21,099 nucleotides of DNA from CAZMGG01 sp964565715 (GTDB lineage Bacteria; Planctomycetota; UBA1135; UBA2386): the NCBI GenBank assembly GCA_964565715.1, contig CAZMGG010000102.1, positions 1 to 21,099 of the forward strand. The letters are read 5' to 3'. How positions within the stretch are numbered: position 1 is the first letter of the stretch; each line of letters begins with the position of its first letter. The notes beneath the pieces are model-generated. The model saw only the letters and a program-made list of their open reading frames with translations. It was not told the DNA's origin and ran no database searches. Below, in pieces: positions 14,926 to 21,099 of the stretch. The position numbers and the translations under genes are program-made.

Positions 14926-16179
14926 GTGAGCAAGCCGATCGTCGCCGTCTTCCAGGTCCGCGGTCACCTGATCGATTCGGGGCTCCTGTCCGATGCGTTG
15001 GAGGCGGTACAGGCCGCCGGCGCCACCTACGAGGTGCAGCGCCTCGACATCGGCACCCATCGCAGCGACGAGAGCTATCTCGAACTGCAGGTGCACTGTC
15101 CGACCCGCAAGGTCTACGAGCGGGCCTGCGCCGACCTGATGTCGCTGGGCCTCAGCGAGGAGAACGCCCAGGACGCGGTGCTGGCGCCGGTGACGCAGCC
15201 CGGGGTGGCGCCCGAGGGCTTCTACTCCACCACCAACCTGCAGACCGAGGTGCGGGTGCAGGGTCGCTGGATCCCGGTGGAGAGCCAGCGGATGGACGCC
15301 ACCGTGGTGGTCGACGGCGAGCGCGCCCGCTGCGTCAAGCTGCGCGACCTGCACGAACGGCACGTGGTGGTCGTCGGTCACGGCGGCATCCGGGTCACGC
15401 CGGTCACCACCCGCAAGCTGCAGGAGGGCAAGTTCGGCTTCATGCAGGGCGGCGCCAGCTCCGAACGGCGGCTGGCGGCGCAGATCGAACAGGTGGTCCG
15501 GGCCTGGCAGGCCGTGCGCGCCGAGGGGCGGAAGGTGATCCTGGTGGCCGGGCCGGTGATCGTCCACGTCGGCGCGGCGCCGATCCTGGCGGCGCTGCTG
15601 CGCTCGGGCCACGTCGACGGCCTGCTGTCGGGCAACGCGCTGGCGGTGCACGACGTCGAGGCCGCCATGTTCGGCACCAGCCTGGGCGTCGAGCTGGCCA
15701 CCGGCCGGTCGATGGTGCACGGCCACATGCATCACATGCGGGCGATCAACCGCGTGCGCGCCGCCGGCAGCCTGCAGGCCGCGGTCGAGAGCGGGACGCT
15801 CACCACCGGCGTGATGCACGCCTGCGTCACCGCCAGGGTGCCGTTCTGCCTCGCCGGTTCGATCCGCGACGACGGTCCGCTGCCCGACACCGAGATGGAC
15901 CTGATCAAGGCCCAGGAGAAGTACGCGTCGATCCTGGTCGACGCCGGGCTGGTGGTGATCCTGGGCTCGATGCTGCACGGCATCGGCACCGGCAACATGA
16001 TCCCCGCCGACGTGATGACGGTGTGCGTCGACATCCATCCGGCGGTGGTGCAGAAGCTCAGCGATCGCGGCTCGGCGCAGTCGCAGGGCATCGTCACCGA
16101 CGTCGGCGCGTTCCTCGACGCACTGGCGCGGCGGCTCGGCGTCGAGCTGCGGCCGCCGGTGCGCGGCGCCGGCGCCTAG
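14926..16179 (+). CDS. TIGR00300 family protein (archaeal-type ornithine cyclodeaminase/LOR-SDH domain)
   Basis: A 417-aa cytoplasmic enzyme of the TIGR00300 family. The N-terminal 80 residues are the 'LOR/SDH bifunctional enzyme conserved' domain (VFQVRGHLIDSGLLSDALEA, then DIGTHRSDESYLELQV). The rest is a Rossmann-type region with VVVGHGGIRVTP and ILVAGPVIVHVGAAPILAAL, a GNALAVHDVE stretch, and a long conserved end (LGSMLHGIGTGNMIPADV, VDIHPAVVQKLSDRG). Archaeal members convert ornithine to proline with NAD. In cyanobacterial ArgZ/AgrE the same module follows an arginine dihydrolase domain, which is absent here. I prefer GTG 14926 over GTG 14917 because 14917 falls inside the TAACGT box. 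No urea-cycle gene is nearby. Family is certain; ornithine cyclodeaminase activity is likely but not shown. Confidence 0.9.
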   Translation: MSKPIVAVFQVRGHLIDSGLLSDALEAVQAAGATYEVQRLDIGTHRSDESYLELQVHCPTRKVYERACADLMSLGLSEENAQDAVLAPVTQPGVAPEGFYSTTNLQTEVRVQGRWIPVESQRMDATVVVDGERARCVKLRDLHERHVVVVGHGGIRVTPVTTRKLQEGKFGFMQGGASSERRLAAQIEQVVRAWQAVRAEGRKVILVAGPVIVHVGAAPILAALLRSGHVDGLLSGNALAVHDVEAAMFGTSLGVELATGRSMVHGHMHHMRAINRVRAAGSLQAAVESGTLTTGVMHACVTARVPFCLAGSIRDDGPLPDTEMDLIKAQEKYASILVDAGLVVILGSMLHGIGTGNMIPADVMTVCVDIHPAVVQKLSDRGSAQSQGIVTDVGAFLDALARRLGVELRPPVRGAGA

Positions 16180-16205
16180 TCGATCTGGCAGCAGCCAGCA
16201 GGCAC

Positions 16206-16266
16206 GGGCTCCTGCGCATGATGTCACTGGGCCTGCCGTCGTAGCCGTCGGTGGGGGCTCCTGCGC
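16206..16266. repeat. Direct repeat of gggctcctgcgc, two copies
   Basis: The 12-mer occurs exactly at 16206-16217 and 16255-16266, 49 bp apart start to start. It might be a remnant of a dispersed intergenic repeat; two copies alone prove little. Confidence 0.5.
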
Positions 16267-16362
16267 GGGGTCCACCGGAGTCGCTACTGCCGGGCGAGTG
16301 ACGGACCGCTGCACCGGCCGACCGGGAGCAGGGTTGCGTCGCTGAGCCGGTGTTGCCCGCAT

Positions 16363-16383
16363 TGGTCTACCCGGTCCAGACCA
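16363..16383. repeat. Inverted repeat TGGTCT/AGACCA
   Basis: A perfect 6-bp stem (16363-16368 with 16378-16383) around a 9-nt loop. It is the first of three hairpins in this spacer. No T-tract follows. Confidence 0.4.
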
Positions 16384-16396
16384 TGCAAGAATGGCA

Positions 16397-16423
16397 GGGC
16401 CTCGCAAGAGCCTTGCGGGGCCC
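16397..16423. terminator. Strong 12-bp hairpin, possible terminator or regulatory structure
   Basis: GGGCCTCGCAAG (16397-16408) pairs with CTTGCGGGGCCC (16412-16423) across an AGC loop, with a single T-G wobble. It lacks a T-run, so it is not a classical intrinsic terminator, but it could end the upstream transcript or form part of a leader. TTGACG begins 3 nt downstream. Confidence 0.45.
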
Positions 16424-16463
16424 GGTTGACGTCTCCGGCCGGGTGGGGGATCTTCTGTCGGTC

Positions 16464-16484
16464 GGCTCCGGGTGGTCTGGAGCC
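16464..16484. repeat. Inverted repeat GGCTCC/GGAGCC
   Basis: A 6-bp perfect stem (16464-16469 with 16479-16484) around a 9-nt loop containing GGTGGTCT. Possible operator or leader hairpin; otherwise unexplained. Confidence 0.35.
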
Positions 16485-16574
16485 AGCTTGAACTTGCTAC
16501 CCGCGGGAGCCCTTGGATTCCCTTTTCGCGGGGCGTCGCTTCTGTCGTGGATGCGGATCGCGTGTCGGGCGCCA

Positions 16575-16579
16575 GGAGG
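16575..16579 (+). promoter_or_regulatory. Shine-Dalgarno deciding the copper oxidase start
   Basis: GGAGG precedes two consecutive ATGs (16582 and 16585). Its spacing is 2 nt to the first and 5 nt to the second, so 16585 is the better start. Confidence 0.65.
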
Positions 16580-16584
16580 CAATG

Positions 16585-18618
16585 ATGTCGCTGGAGAGAT
16601 TGAGTGAGAGAGGGTGTCGGGCATTGCTCGGTAGCGTGAGTGCACTCGCCATGTTGGCGACGATCGGGTCACCGGCTCGATCACAGAGTGCGACCGGATC
16701 GTGGGAAGCGGGATTCGATCATTCGATCACCGCGCCGACGGCCACCGACTTCCTTGCGCCGTTCGGCGGGGCTGGTTTCGCTGGGCCGCCAGCCTCGGGC
16801 TTGATCTTTCCGATGTTCGGCTGGGGTTGGCAACCCTCGCACCATGTCGCACAGCGGTTCAACGCGATCCACTCGGCGCTCATTCCCAAGGGCAGCACCA
16901 GGCACCGCGGGAAGGTGCTCGTGTGGAATCGCTATCCGGTGGTGTTCCGTCCCGGCGCGCCGTTCGACTCCAACAACTACTGGGTGTTTCAGGCGTGGTC
17001 CATCGTCGACACCAGTCCGACCGCAGTGCCGAGGTTCCGCAACTTCGTGCTGCCGCTCCAGTCGTTTGGCACCACTCCACCGCCGCAGACGCCGCCAACG
17101 GCACCGGTCACGATCCGGGTGGCCGATCTGTTCTGCTCGGGTCACGCGTGGTCGCAACATGGCGATCTGGTGGTGGCGGGCGGTGCCAAGTTCGATGTCA
17201 CGGTTGACCCGACCCAGGGCATCAGCGCGACGGATCTGGCGGCGCGATACTTGTTCCTGTTCGACCCGGATACGGCGACATCGCCGTTCCCGCTCCAGGC
17301 CGCTCCAACGAGCCCCTTGTATCCCGGTGAGTTCGGCGCCTGGATGCAGCAGACGAAACAAGCGGGTGGCGTGGAGGAGCTGCACTCCGACCGCTACTAC
17401 CCAACCGTCACGCTGTCACAGGTGATGACCCGCAACAATCTGAACAACGAAGTCGTCATGGTCTCAGGCGGATCGGACCCGGCTGCAACGAGCAACATTC
17501 CGCAGAACACCTACGAGACGTGGATCGTTCGTCGCTCGGGCCACGTCAATGGATTCTTCCAGCAAGACAGCCCTGCCAACCAGCCGGGGTACGGCACGTT
17601 CGGCGGTACCCAACCGAACCTGGAGATGGATTGGCTGCAGGAGTACCCAAGACTGCACCTTTGGGGCGACGGCACGATGTTCAACTCCGGCTATGCCTAC
17701 AAGCCGGGTCGGGTCAACATGCAGCAAGTCCCCAACGCGCCGTGGGACCTGACTCTTGGCCAGACGGGATCGAATTGGCAGAGCAACCGCAAGGAAGGCA
17801 CCAGCGTGCACTTCGCCAAGCTGGGCGCCTTCTACGATCTAGTCGTCCGTCTCTGCGGCTCGGGGACTCTCGGTACGACCGCAACCTCGGAGGTCATCAT
17901 CAGATCACCGGCGCTGAGCTGGACGAGCCTCGGGTCCGTACCGCCCGGCATCGGCCGTGGTCACACCAACGCGGTCATCCTGCCCTGTGGATCGATCATC
18001 GTCATCGGCGGCGACAATCCGAGTCCGTCGCCCAACGGCACGGCGGTCCTCACGACGGCGATGTACATCAACGGCGTGGGCTGGCACTCGCTTCCGGCGG
18101 CTGCGGATTCGCCGACGCCACGGCGCTATCACGCCACGGCACTGCTCTTGGAGGATGGACGCGTGTTCGTGGGCGGCGGTGAGGGACGTGGCACGGGCAC
18201 GGACTATGACATATTCAGGCCATGGTACTTGCAGGGAAATCCGCCGCCCGCCCGACCATCGATCGTCTCGATCACCAATGGCCCGCCCAATACTGTGGCC
18301 AATGTCGATGACACGTGGATCCTGAGCAACAACCTGCAGGGACTTACGCTCACCGCATCCTTCGGCGTCAACAACAATGATGCGGTGCCGACGGAGTATC
18401 TGGCCAGGCTGGTGTTGATAGCACCGGGCTCGATCACGCACCACAGCGACATGACTGCGCGGTATGTTGAACTCGACAGCGCGCTGGTCGCCGGGACGAC
18501 GGACCGGAGGGTATTTAATGTGCCCGATGGCAATGTCCTGCCTCGTGGATACTACATGCTGTTCGCGCTGAACAACGCGAATGTGCCGAGCGTCGCGGAC
18601 TGGGTCCTGATCCAATGA
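16585..18618 (+). CDS. Exported galactose-oxidase-like copper radical oxidase (kelch + DUF1929)
   Basis: A 677-aa exported protein of the galactose/glyoxal oxidase family, which oxidises alcohols or aldehydes with O2 to give H2O2. A signal peptide spans about 1-33 (core SVSALAMLATIGSPARS). The kelch propeller follows, and a C-terminal Ig-like DUF1929 domain starts near PARPSI at 555. The active-site set is complete by eye: C184 in DLFCSGHAW and Y271 or Y272 in SDRYYPTVT for the Cys-Tyr cofactor, Y515-H516 in PRRYHATALL, and H619 in SITHHSD for copper. Typical LLEDGRVFVGGGEG and DYDIFRPWYL stretches are present. The stop overlaps the next gene by ATGA. Codon use is looser and GC lower than in upstream genes. 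Substrate unknown. No Sco-type copper chaperone is in the window. Confidence 0.92.
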   Translation: MSLERLSERGCRALLGSVSALAMLATIGSPARSQSATGSWEAGFDHSITAPTATDFLAPFGGAGFAGPPASGLIFPMFGWGWQPSHHVAQRFNAIHSALIPKGSTRHRGKVLVWNRYPVVFRPGAPFDSNNYWVFQAWSIVDTSPTAVPRFRNFVLPLQSFGTTPPPQTPPTAPVTIRVADLFCSGHAWSQHGDLVVAGGAKFDVTVDPTQGISATDLAARYLFLFDPDTATSPFPLQAAPTSPLYPGEFGAWMQQTKQAGGVEELHSDRYYPTVTLSQVMTRNNLNNEVVMVSGGSDPAATSNIPQNTYETWIVRRSGHVNGFFQQDSPANQPGYGTFGGTQPNLEMDWLQEYPRLHLWGDGTMFNSGYAYKPGRVNMQQVPNAPWDLTLGQTGSNWQSNRKEGTSVHFAKLGAFYDLVVRLCGSGTLGTTATSEVIIRSPALSWTSLGSVPPGIGRGHTNAVILPCGSIIVIGGDNPSPSPNGTAVLTTAMYINGVGWHSLPAAADSPTPRRYHATALLLEDGRVFVGGGEGRGTGTDYDIFRPWYLQGNPPPARPSIVSITNGPPNTVANVDDTWILSNNLQGLTLTASFGVNNNDAVPTEYLARLVLIAPGSITHHSDMTARYVELDSALVAGTTDRRVFNVPDGNVLPRGYYMLFALNNANVPSVADWVLIQ

Positions 18619-20195
18619 GCCGTCTTCCCTTTGTCCTGCCGCTGCTGGCACTGACGGTCCCAGCCCAGGAGCGACTGTGGGAGGTCTTCTCCTGGCGCGA
18701 TGCGTACACCTACGTAGCCACGTTCGGCGACTTCGATCGCGATGGCAGGGACGATGTCCTGACAATCTGCTGGCCCTACTTCGGCATACCGGGCCAGCAG
18801 TACAGGGCGATCCGAATTCTGTCCGGAGCGGACGGCGCCATTCTGCAGGAGCGCCAGATTCAGAACATGATCCTCAAGCTGACAGGTGTCGGCGACTTCG
18901 ACGGTGACGGTTATCCTGACTACCTGGTGGGGACGAACGGGCTTCCGGAAGTCTGGTCGCCGCACCTCCAGCGGCAACTGATGCAGTTCTCGGTGCCTTC
19001 GGGGACCTATGAGGTGTTCATGGGCGGCAGCGATGTTGATGGCGACTCGCTGCCCGACATCGTGATCGCTTCCGGCACGGCGGCGGCAGCGGCCATCTTC
19101 GCCTACGACCACTACGGCAACTTGCTGTACACCACGCCGATCGCCCAATGGGGCATCGCCCGCGGTGGCGCGTTCGTCGGCGACCAGGACGGTGATGGCT
19201 GCACCGACTACGTGATCGGCATCGATTGGTGGAACAACTTCCGCGGCATGGTCATCCTGGTCTCCGGCCGCACGGGGATCGTCCTGCGCACCACGGAGGG
19301 TGAGCAGCCCGGAGATCGCCTGGCCGGGCCGGTCGCCGCCATCGGCGACCTCGACGGTGACGGCAGGATCGACTGCGCCGTGGGCAACTACTTCGGCGGC
19401 TCGCGCAGCCTGATCAACGTCTACTCCGGCGCAACCGGTGCCATGCTGCGGCAATGGATCTCGACCACGACCGATATCGGTGCGCGATTCCTGGCCGGGC
19501 CCGACGTGGACCTGGACGGCATCCCCGATGTGATCAGTGGCTCGGGCAACTTCGTCAACGCGACGCCGTTCCGCGGTCGCGTCCAGGCGTTCTCGTCGTT
19601 GGACCAGCAGGTGCTGGCGTACATCGAGCCCTACGAGAACAACTACCGGCCGGAGTTCGCGGCTTCGATGGCTTCGCTGGGCGCTCAGCCTGGCAACCCG
19701 TATCCGGTGATCGCATTCACGGAGCAGCCAGCAAACCAGATCAGCGGGGCCTATCACCGCATCCAGACCTGGCGCCTGTCCCCACCGGGCACCCGCGTCA
19801 TCGGCGGCGGCTGCAGCAGCCGTGGTCAACCCCCGACCATCGGGCTCCGACGGGTGACGTCCATGACCGGCGAGACCTGCCGGATCACCCTTGGCTCGAG
19901 CATGCCATCAGCATGGGCGTGGTGCCTGATCGGCCCGGTCACACCGATGCCCCCGCTGCCCCTGGGTCCCTCCGGGTTCCCGGGCTGCGACCTCCTGGTC
20001 GCGCCGATCTTGTTCGCCAGCCGGACGACCGGCGCGGCCGGGATTCCCACGGGCTACGCCGGCATCGACATTCCCCGGGCGCTGCCCCGCACCCAGACCA
20101 GCGCTGCCACGTGGTACGCCGCCCAGTGGCTGATGCTCGACCCGACCACCTTGGATTTTGCAGCTTCTTCGCGGCACGAGTTCGCCATCCTCTGA
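18615..20195 (+). CDS. Exported FG-GAP/VCBS repeat protein with planctomycete-type C-terminal module
   Basis: A 526-aa secreted protein with a signal peptide ending around LTVPAQE (residues 13-19). It carries six integrin-alpha-like FG-GAP/VCBS repeats, each with a calcium-loop motif of type DxDxDG: residues 39-47, 94-102, 140-148, 190-198, 245-253 and 297-305. These would build most of a beta-propeller. Residues about 395-526 form a separate module with four cysteines (C400, C422, C437, C458), the stretch PLPLGPSGFPGCDLLVAP, and AAQWLMLDPTT near the end. I recognise this layout from planctomycete exported proteins, where its role is unknown but may be surface attachment or sorting. ATG at 18615 overlaps the oxidase stop, and the 3' end overlaps the next gene (TGATG). 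It is probably a calcium-dependent partner or adhesion protein; no enzyme motif is visible. Confidence 0.9.
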   Translation: MSRLPFVLPLLALTVPAQERLWEVFSWRDAYTYVATFGDFDRDGRDDVLTICWPYFGIPGQQYRAIRILSGADGAILQERQIQNMILKLTGVGDFDGDGYPDYLVGTNGLPEVWSPHLQRQLMQFSVPSGTYEVFMGGSDVDGDSLPDIVIASGTAAAAAIFAYDHYGNLLYTTPIAQWGIARGGAFVGDQDGDGCTDYVIGIDWWNNFRGMVILVSGRTGIVLRTTEGEQPGDRLAGPVAAIGDLDGDGRIDCAVGNYFGGSRSLINVYSGATGAMLRQWISTTTDIGARFLAGPDVDLDGIPDVISGSGNFVNATPFRGRVQAFSSLDQQVLAYIEPYENNYRPEFAASMASLGAQPGNPYPVIAFTEQPANQISGAYHRIQTWRLSPPGTRVIGGGCSSRGQPPTIGLRRVTSMTGETCRITLGSSMPSAWAWCLIGPVTPMPPLPLGPSGFPGCDLLVAPILFASRTTGAAGIPTGYAGIDIPRALPRTQTSAATWYAAQWLMLDPTTLDFAASSRHEFAIL

Positions 20196-20944
20196 TGAGG
20201 CCAGCGAGCGCATTCCTGATCATCGCCGGCCTCGCGCTGGTCGTGGTCATGCTGGGCCGCGAGGATCCGCCGACTGCAGGATCAGCAGCCCGTGACCAGG
20301 ACGCGATTGTCACCGCCGATCGCATCACGGCCGCAACGATCATCACGGCGTACCGGGACGAGCCGGCTGACCCCACGACCAGCCGATACTCCGCGGCACC
20401 GGTCGATGCTGCCACCGACCCTGGATGGAGCACACTGCCGCGCCTGACCAGGGACCTGGTCGGACGGCTGCTGCAGACGCAGCAGTGCGACCCGACCCAG
20501 CTTTACCGCAGTTTGTCATTCAACCCACGCGATATCTGGCTCGAGCCGCCGGCCCGCCACGCGATCGCGAGCATCGTCGAGGACTCCGCCGCCCGGCTCC
20601 AGCGCTTGCGGGTCGATCTGGTCGCGGCAAGGGACCGCGAGTTCGCGGCGCTGCATGCCGAAGGGCAGGTGTTCGCCGTGGACCTGACGACGATCGAGGG
20701 CCTGACGAACCTGCGCAACGCCGGCTCCGAACCCGTGTTTGCTGACATCGACGGTCGGACCTTGGTTGCCGCTCGCGTCACCGTGCCCGACACGGCTGCG
20801 GCTGCAACCGCACTGCAACGGGCAATCGCGGATCTGTGTGTGCAACTGGCGCACGCGTTCGCCGGGCATGGCACGCTGCATCCGAGCGAACTCGAGGCCA
20901 TTGTCGCCGCCGCGGCAGCAAGCACGGGAACCACGGGCCGATGA
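20195..20944 (+). CDS. Membrane-anchored protein of unknown function
   Basis: A 249-aa protein I do not recognise. The start at 20195 overlaps the upstream stop (TGATG) and gives a single N-terminal hydrophobic segment AFLIIAGLALVVVML (6-20). No lipobox or good signal peptidase site follows, so an uncleaved anchor with the rest outside the cytoplasm is likely. Residues 80-125 (LTRDLVGRLLQTQQ onwards) and 125-165 (ARLQRLRVDLVAARDREFAA) are strongly helical and may form a coiled coil. A short beta region follows (VFADIDGRTLVAARVTVP), then a final Ala-rich helix. It is third in the copper oxidase operon and may be an accessory or membrane partner, but no motif supports a particular task. Confidence 0.8.
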   Translation: MRPASAFLIIAGLALVVVMLGREDPPTAGSAARDQDAIVTADRITAATIITAYRDEPADPTTSRYSAAPVDAATDPGWSTLPRLTRDLVGRLLQTQQCDPTQLYRSLSFNPRDIWLEPPARHAIASIVEDSAARLQRLRVDLVAARDREFAALHAEGQVFAVDLTTIEGLTNLRNAGSEPVFADIDGRTLVAARVTVPDTAAAATALQRAIADLCVQLAHAFAGHGTLHPSELEAIVAAAAASTGTTGR

Positions 20945-21048
20945 CCGCTGCGGGCGGCGATTGCCCCGGGACCTGGTGGTTGCTGCTGCCGCGTGCTGCG
21001 CAGGGCGCAATACCCGGGTGGTGGCGCTCCGCCGGCGAAACTAGCTAG
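20941..21048 (+). CDS. Possible 35-aa translationally coupled peptide
   Basis: An ORF of 35 codons whose ATG overlaps the previous stop (ATGA), exactly like the other junctions of this operon. It encodes a Trp/Gly-rich peptide (GTWWLLLPRAAQG, PGWWRSAGETS) with no recognised family. The stop lies inside CTAGCTAG, overlapping the stop of the convergent minus-strand frame. It could be spurious; only the coupling argues for it. Confidence 0.3.
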   Translation: MTAAGGDCPGTWWLLLPRAAQGAIPGWWRSAGETS

Positions 21049-21099
21049 CGCACGAGGGCGCGGACCACGTCGAGGGCGGGGCCCAGTTCGAACAGCTCG
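21045..21099 (-). CDS. C-terminal tail of a minus-strand gene (partial)
   Basis: From the window edge a minus-strand frame reads ELFELGPALDVVRALVR and stops with TAG at 21045-21047. The codon choice (mostly C/G-ending) resembles the GC-rich genes and the helical sequence is plausible as a protein end. Only 17 residues are visible, so no function can be given. It would converge on the copper oxidase operon. Confidence 0.4.
   Translation of the reverse strand, partial: ELFELGPALDVVRALVR

Larger units (their letters stand above)
16180..16584. other. 405-bp intergenic spacer with hairpins and a repeated 12-mer
   Basis: The largest gene-free stretch of the window, marking the change from very GC-rich DNA to the lower-GC operon downstream. 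Short ORFs crossing it have no recognisable content. It holds two copies of a 12-mer (16206-16217 and 16255-16266), three inverted repeats (16363-16383, 16397-16423, 16464-16484), a TTGACG at 16426-16431 that could be a -35 (with only a poor GATCTT at 16449-16454 as partner), and a strong Shine-Dalgarno at 16575-16579. I see no attachment site or IS end. Confidence 0.7.

Noticed and set aside
16180..16584. Insertion-sequence remnant or integration site at the composition boundary
   Set aside because: No terminal inverted repeats with target duplication, no transposase fragment and no tRNA 3' end can be seen; only short hairpins and a 12-mer repeat are present.
16350..16607. An 85-codon plus-strand ORF in the long spacer
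   Set aside because: It has no Shine-Dalgarno or recognisable content, runs over the hairpins, and overlaps the better-supported oxidase start.
16585..20944. PEP-CTERM, LPXTG or type IX sorting tails on the exported proteins
   Set aside because: The oxidase ends in VADWVLIQ and the VCBS protein in SSRHEFAIL, with no terminal hydrophobic helix plus basic tail and no sortase motif.

Overview
The window is very GC-rich bacterial DNA. A typical stretch, 3961-4020, is 43/60 G+C. It is packed with short-spaced or overlapping genes. I read it as a planctomycete or a close relative. The main reasons are the dense run of secreted and lipoprotein genes of unassigned function, the FG-GAP/VCBS protein at 18615-20195 ending in a cysteine- and proline-rich C-terminal module that I associate with planctomycete exported proteins, and the MoxR/DUF58/transglutaminase cluster. 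The phylum call is an inference; no rRNA or marker gene is present.

Region 1 (1-5831, +): the 3' end of gpmI (phosphoglycerate mutase) overlaps an exported M28 zinc peptidase by ATGA. That gene overlaps an 886-aa lipoprotein with carboxypeptidase-regulatory-like domains, followed one base later by a lipoprotein with two retropepsin-like aspartyl protease lobes. These four look like one transcript. Region 2 (5860-7754, +): a histidine-kinase-like protein with a degraded ATP-binding domain, an acylphosphatase, and a predicted outer-membrane barrel protein. Region 3 (7758-11794, -): MoxR ATPase, DUF58 protein and a membrane-bound transglutaminase, tightly coupled and converging on region 2 with a 3-bp gap.

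Region 4 (11948-14864, +) diverges from moxR. It is a four-lipoprotein operon: an LpoB-like protein, a COG3014 protein, a YcfL/DUF1425 protein and a glycine-zipper protein. The first three are the trio known next to each other in some gammaproteobacteria, where LpoB activates the peptidoglycan synthase PBP1B. Region 5 (14926-16179, +): a stand-alone TIGR00300 protein (archaeal-type ornithine cyclodeaminase/LOR-SDH family), apparently leaderless.

Region 6 (16180-21048, +) differs in character. A 405-bp hairpin-rich spacer is followed by an operon with visibly lower GC (17401-17460 is 32/60): an exported galactose-oxidase-like copper radical oxidase with all expected copper and cofactor residues, the FG-GAP/VCBS protein, an anchored protein of unknown function, and possibly a 35-aa ORF. 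All are joined by ATGA or TGATG overlaps. This operon and its composition shift are the best candidates for something new. The last 55 bases hold the tail of a minus-strand gene.

Seven proteins between 1883 and 14864 carry convincing lipoboxes, none with Asp at +2, so a heavily lipoprotein-decorated outer membrane is likely. I see no tRNA, rRNA, CRISPR array, transposase or integrase.
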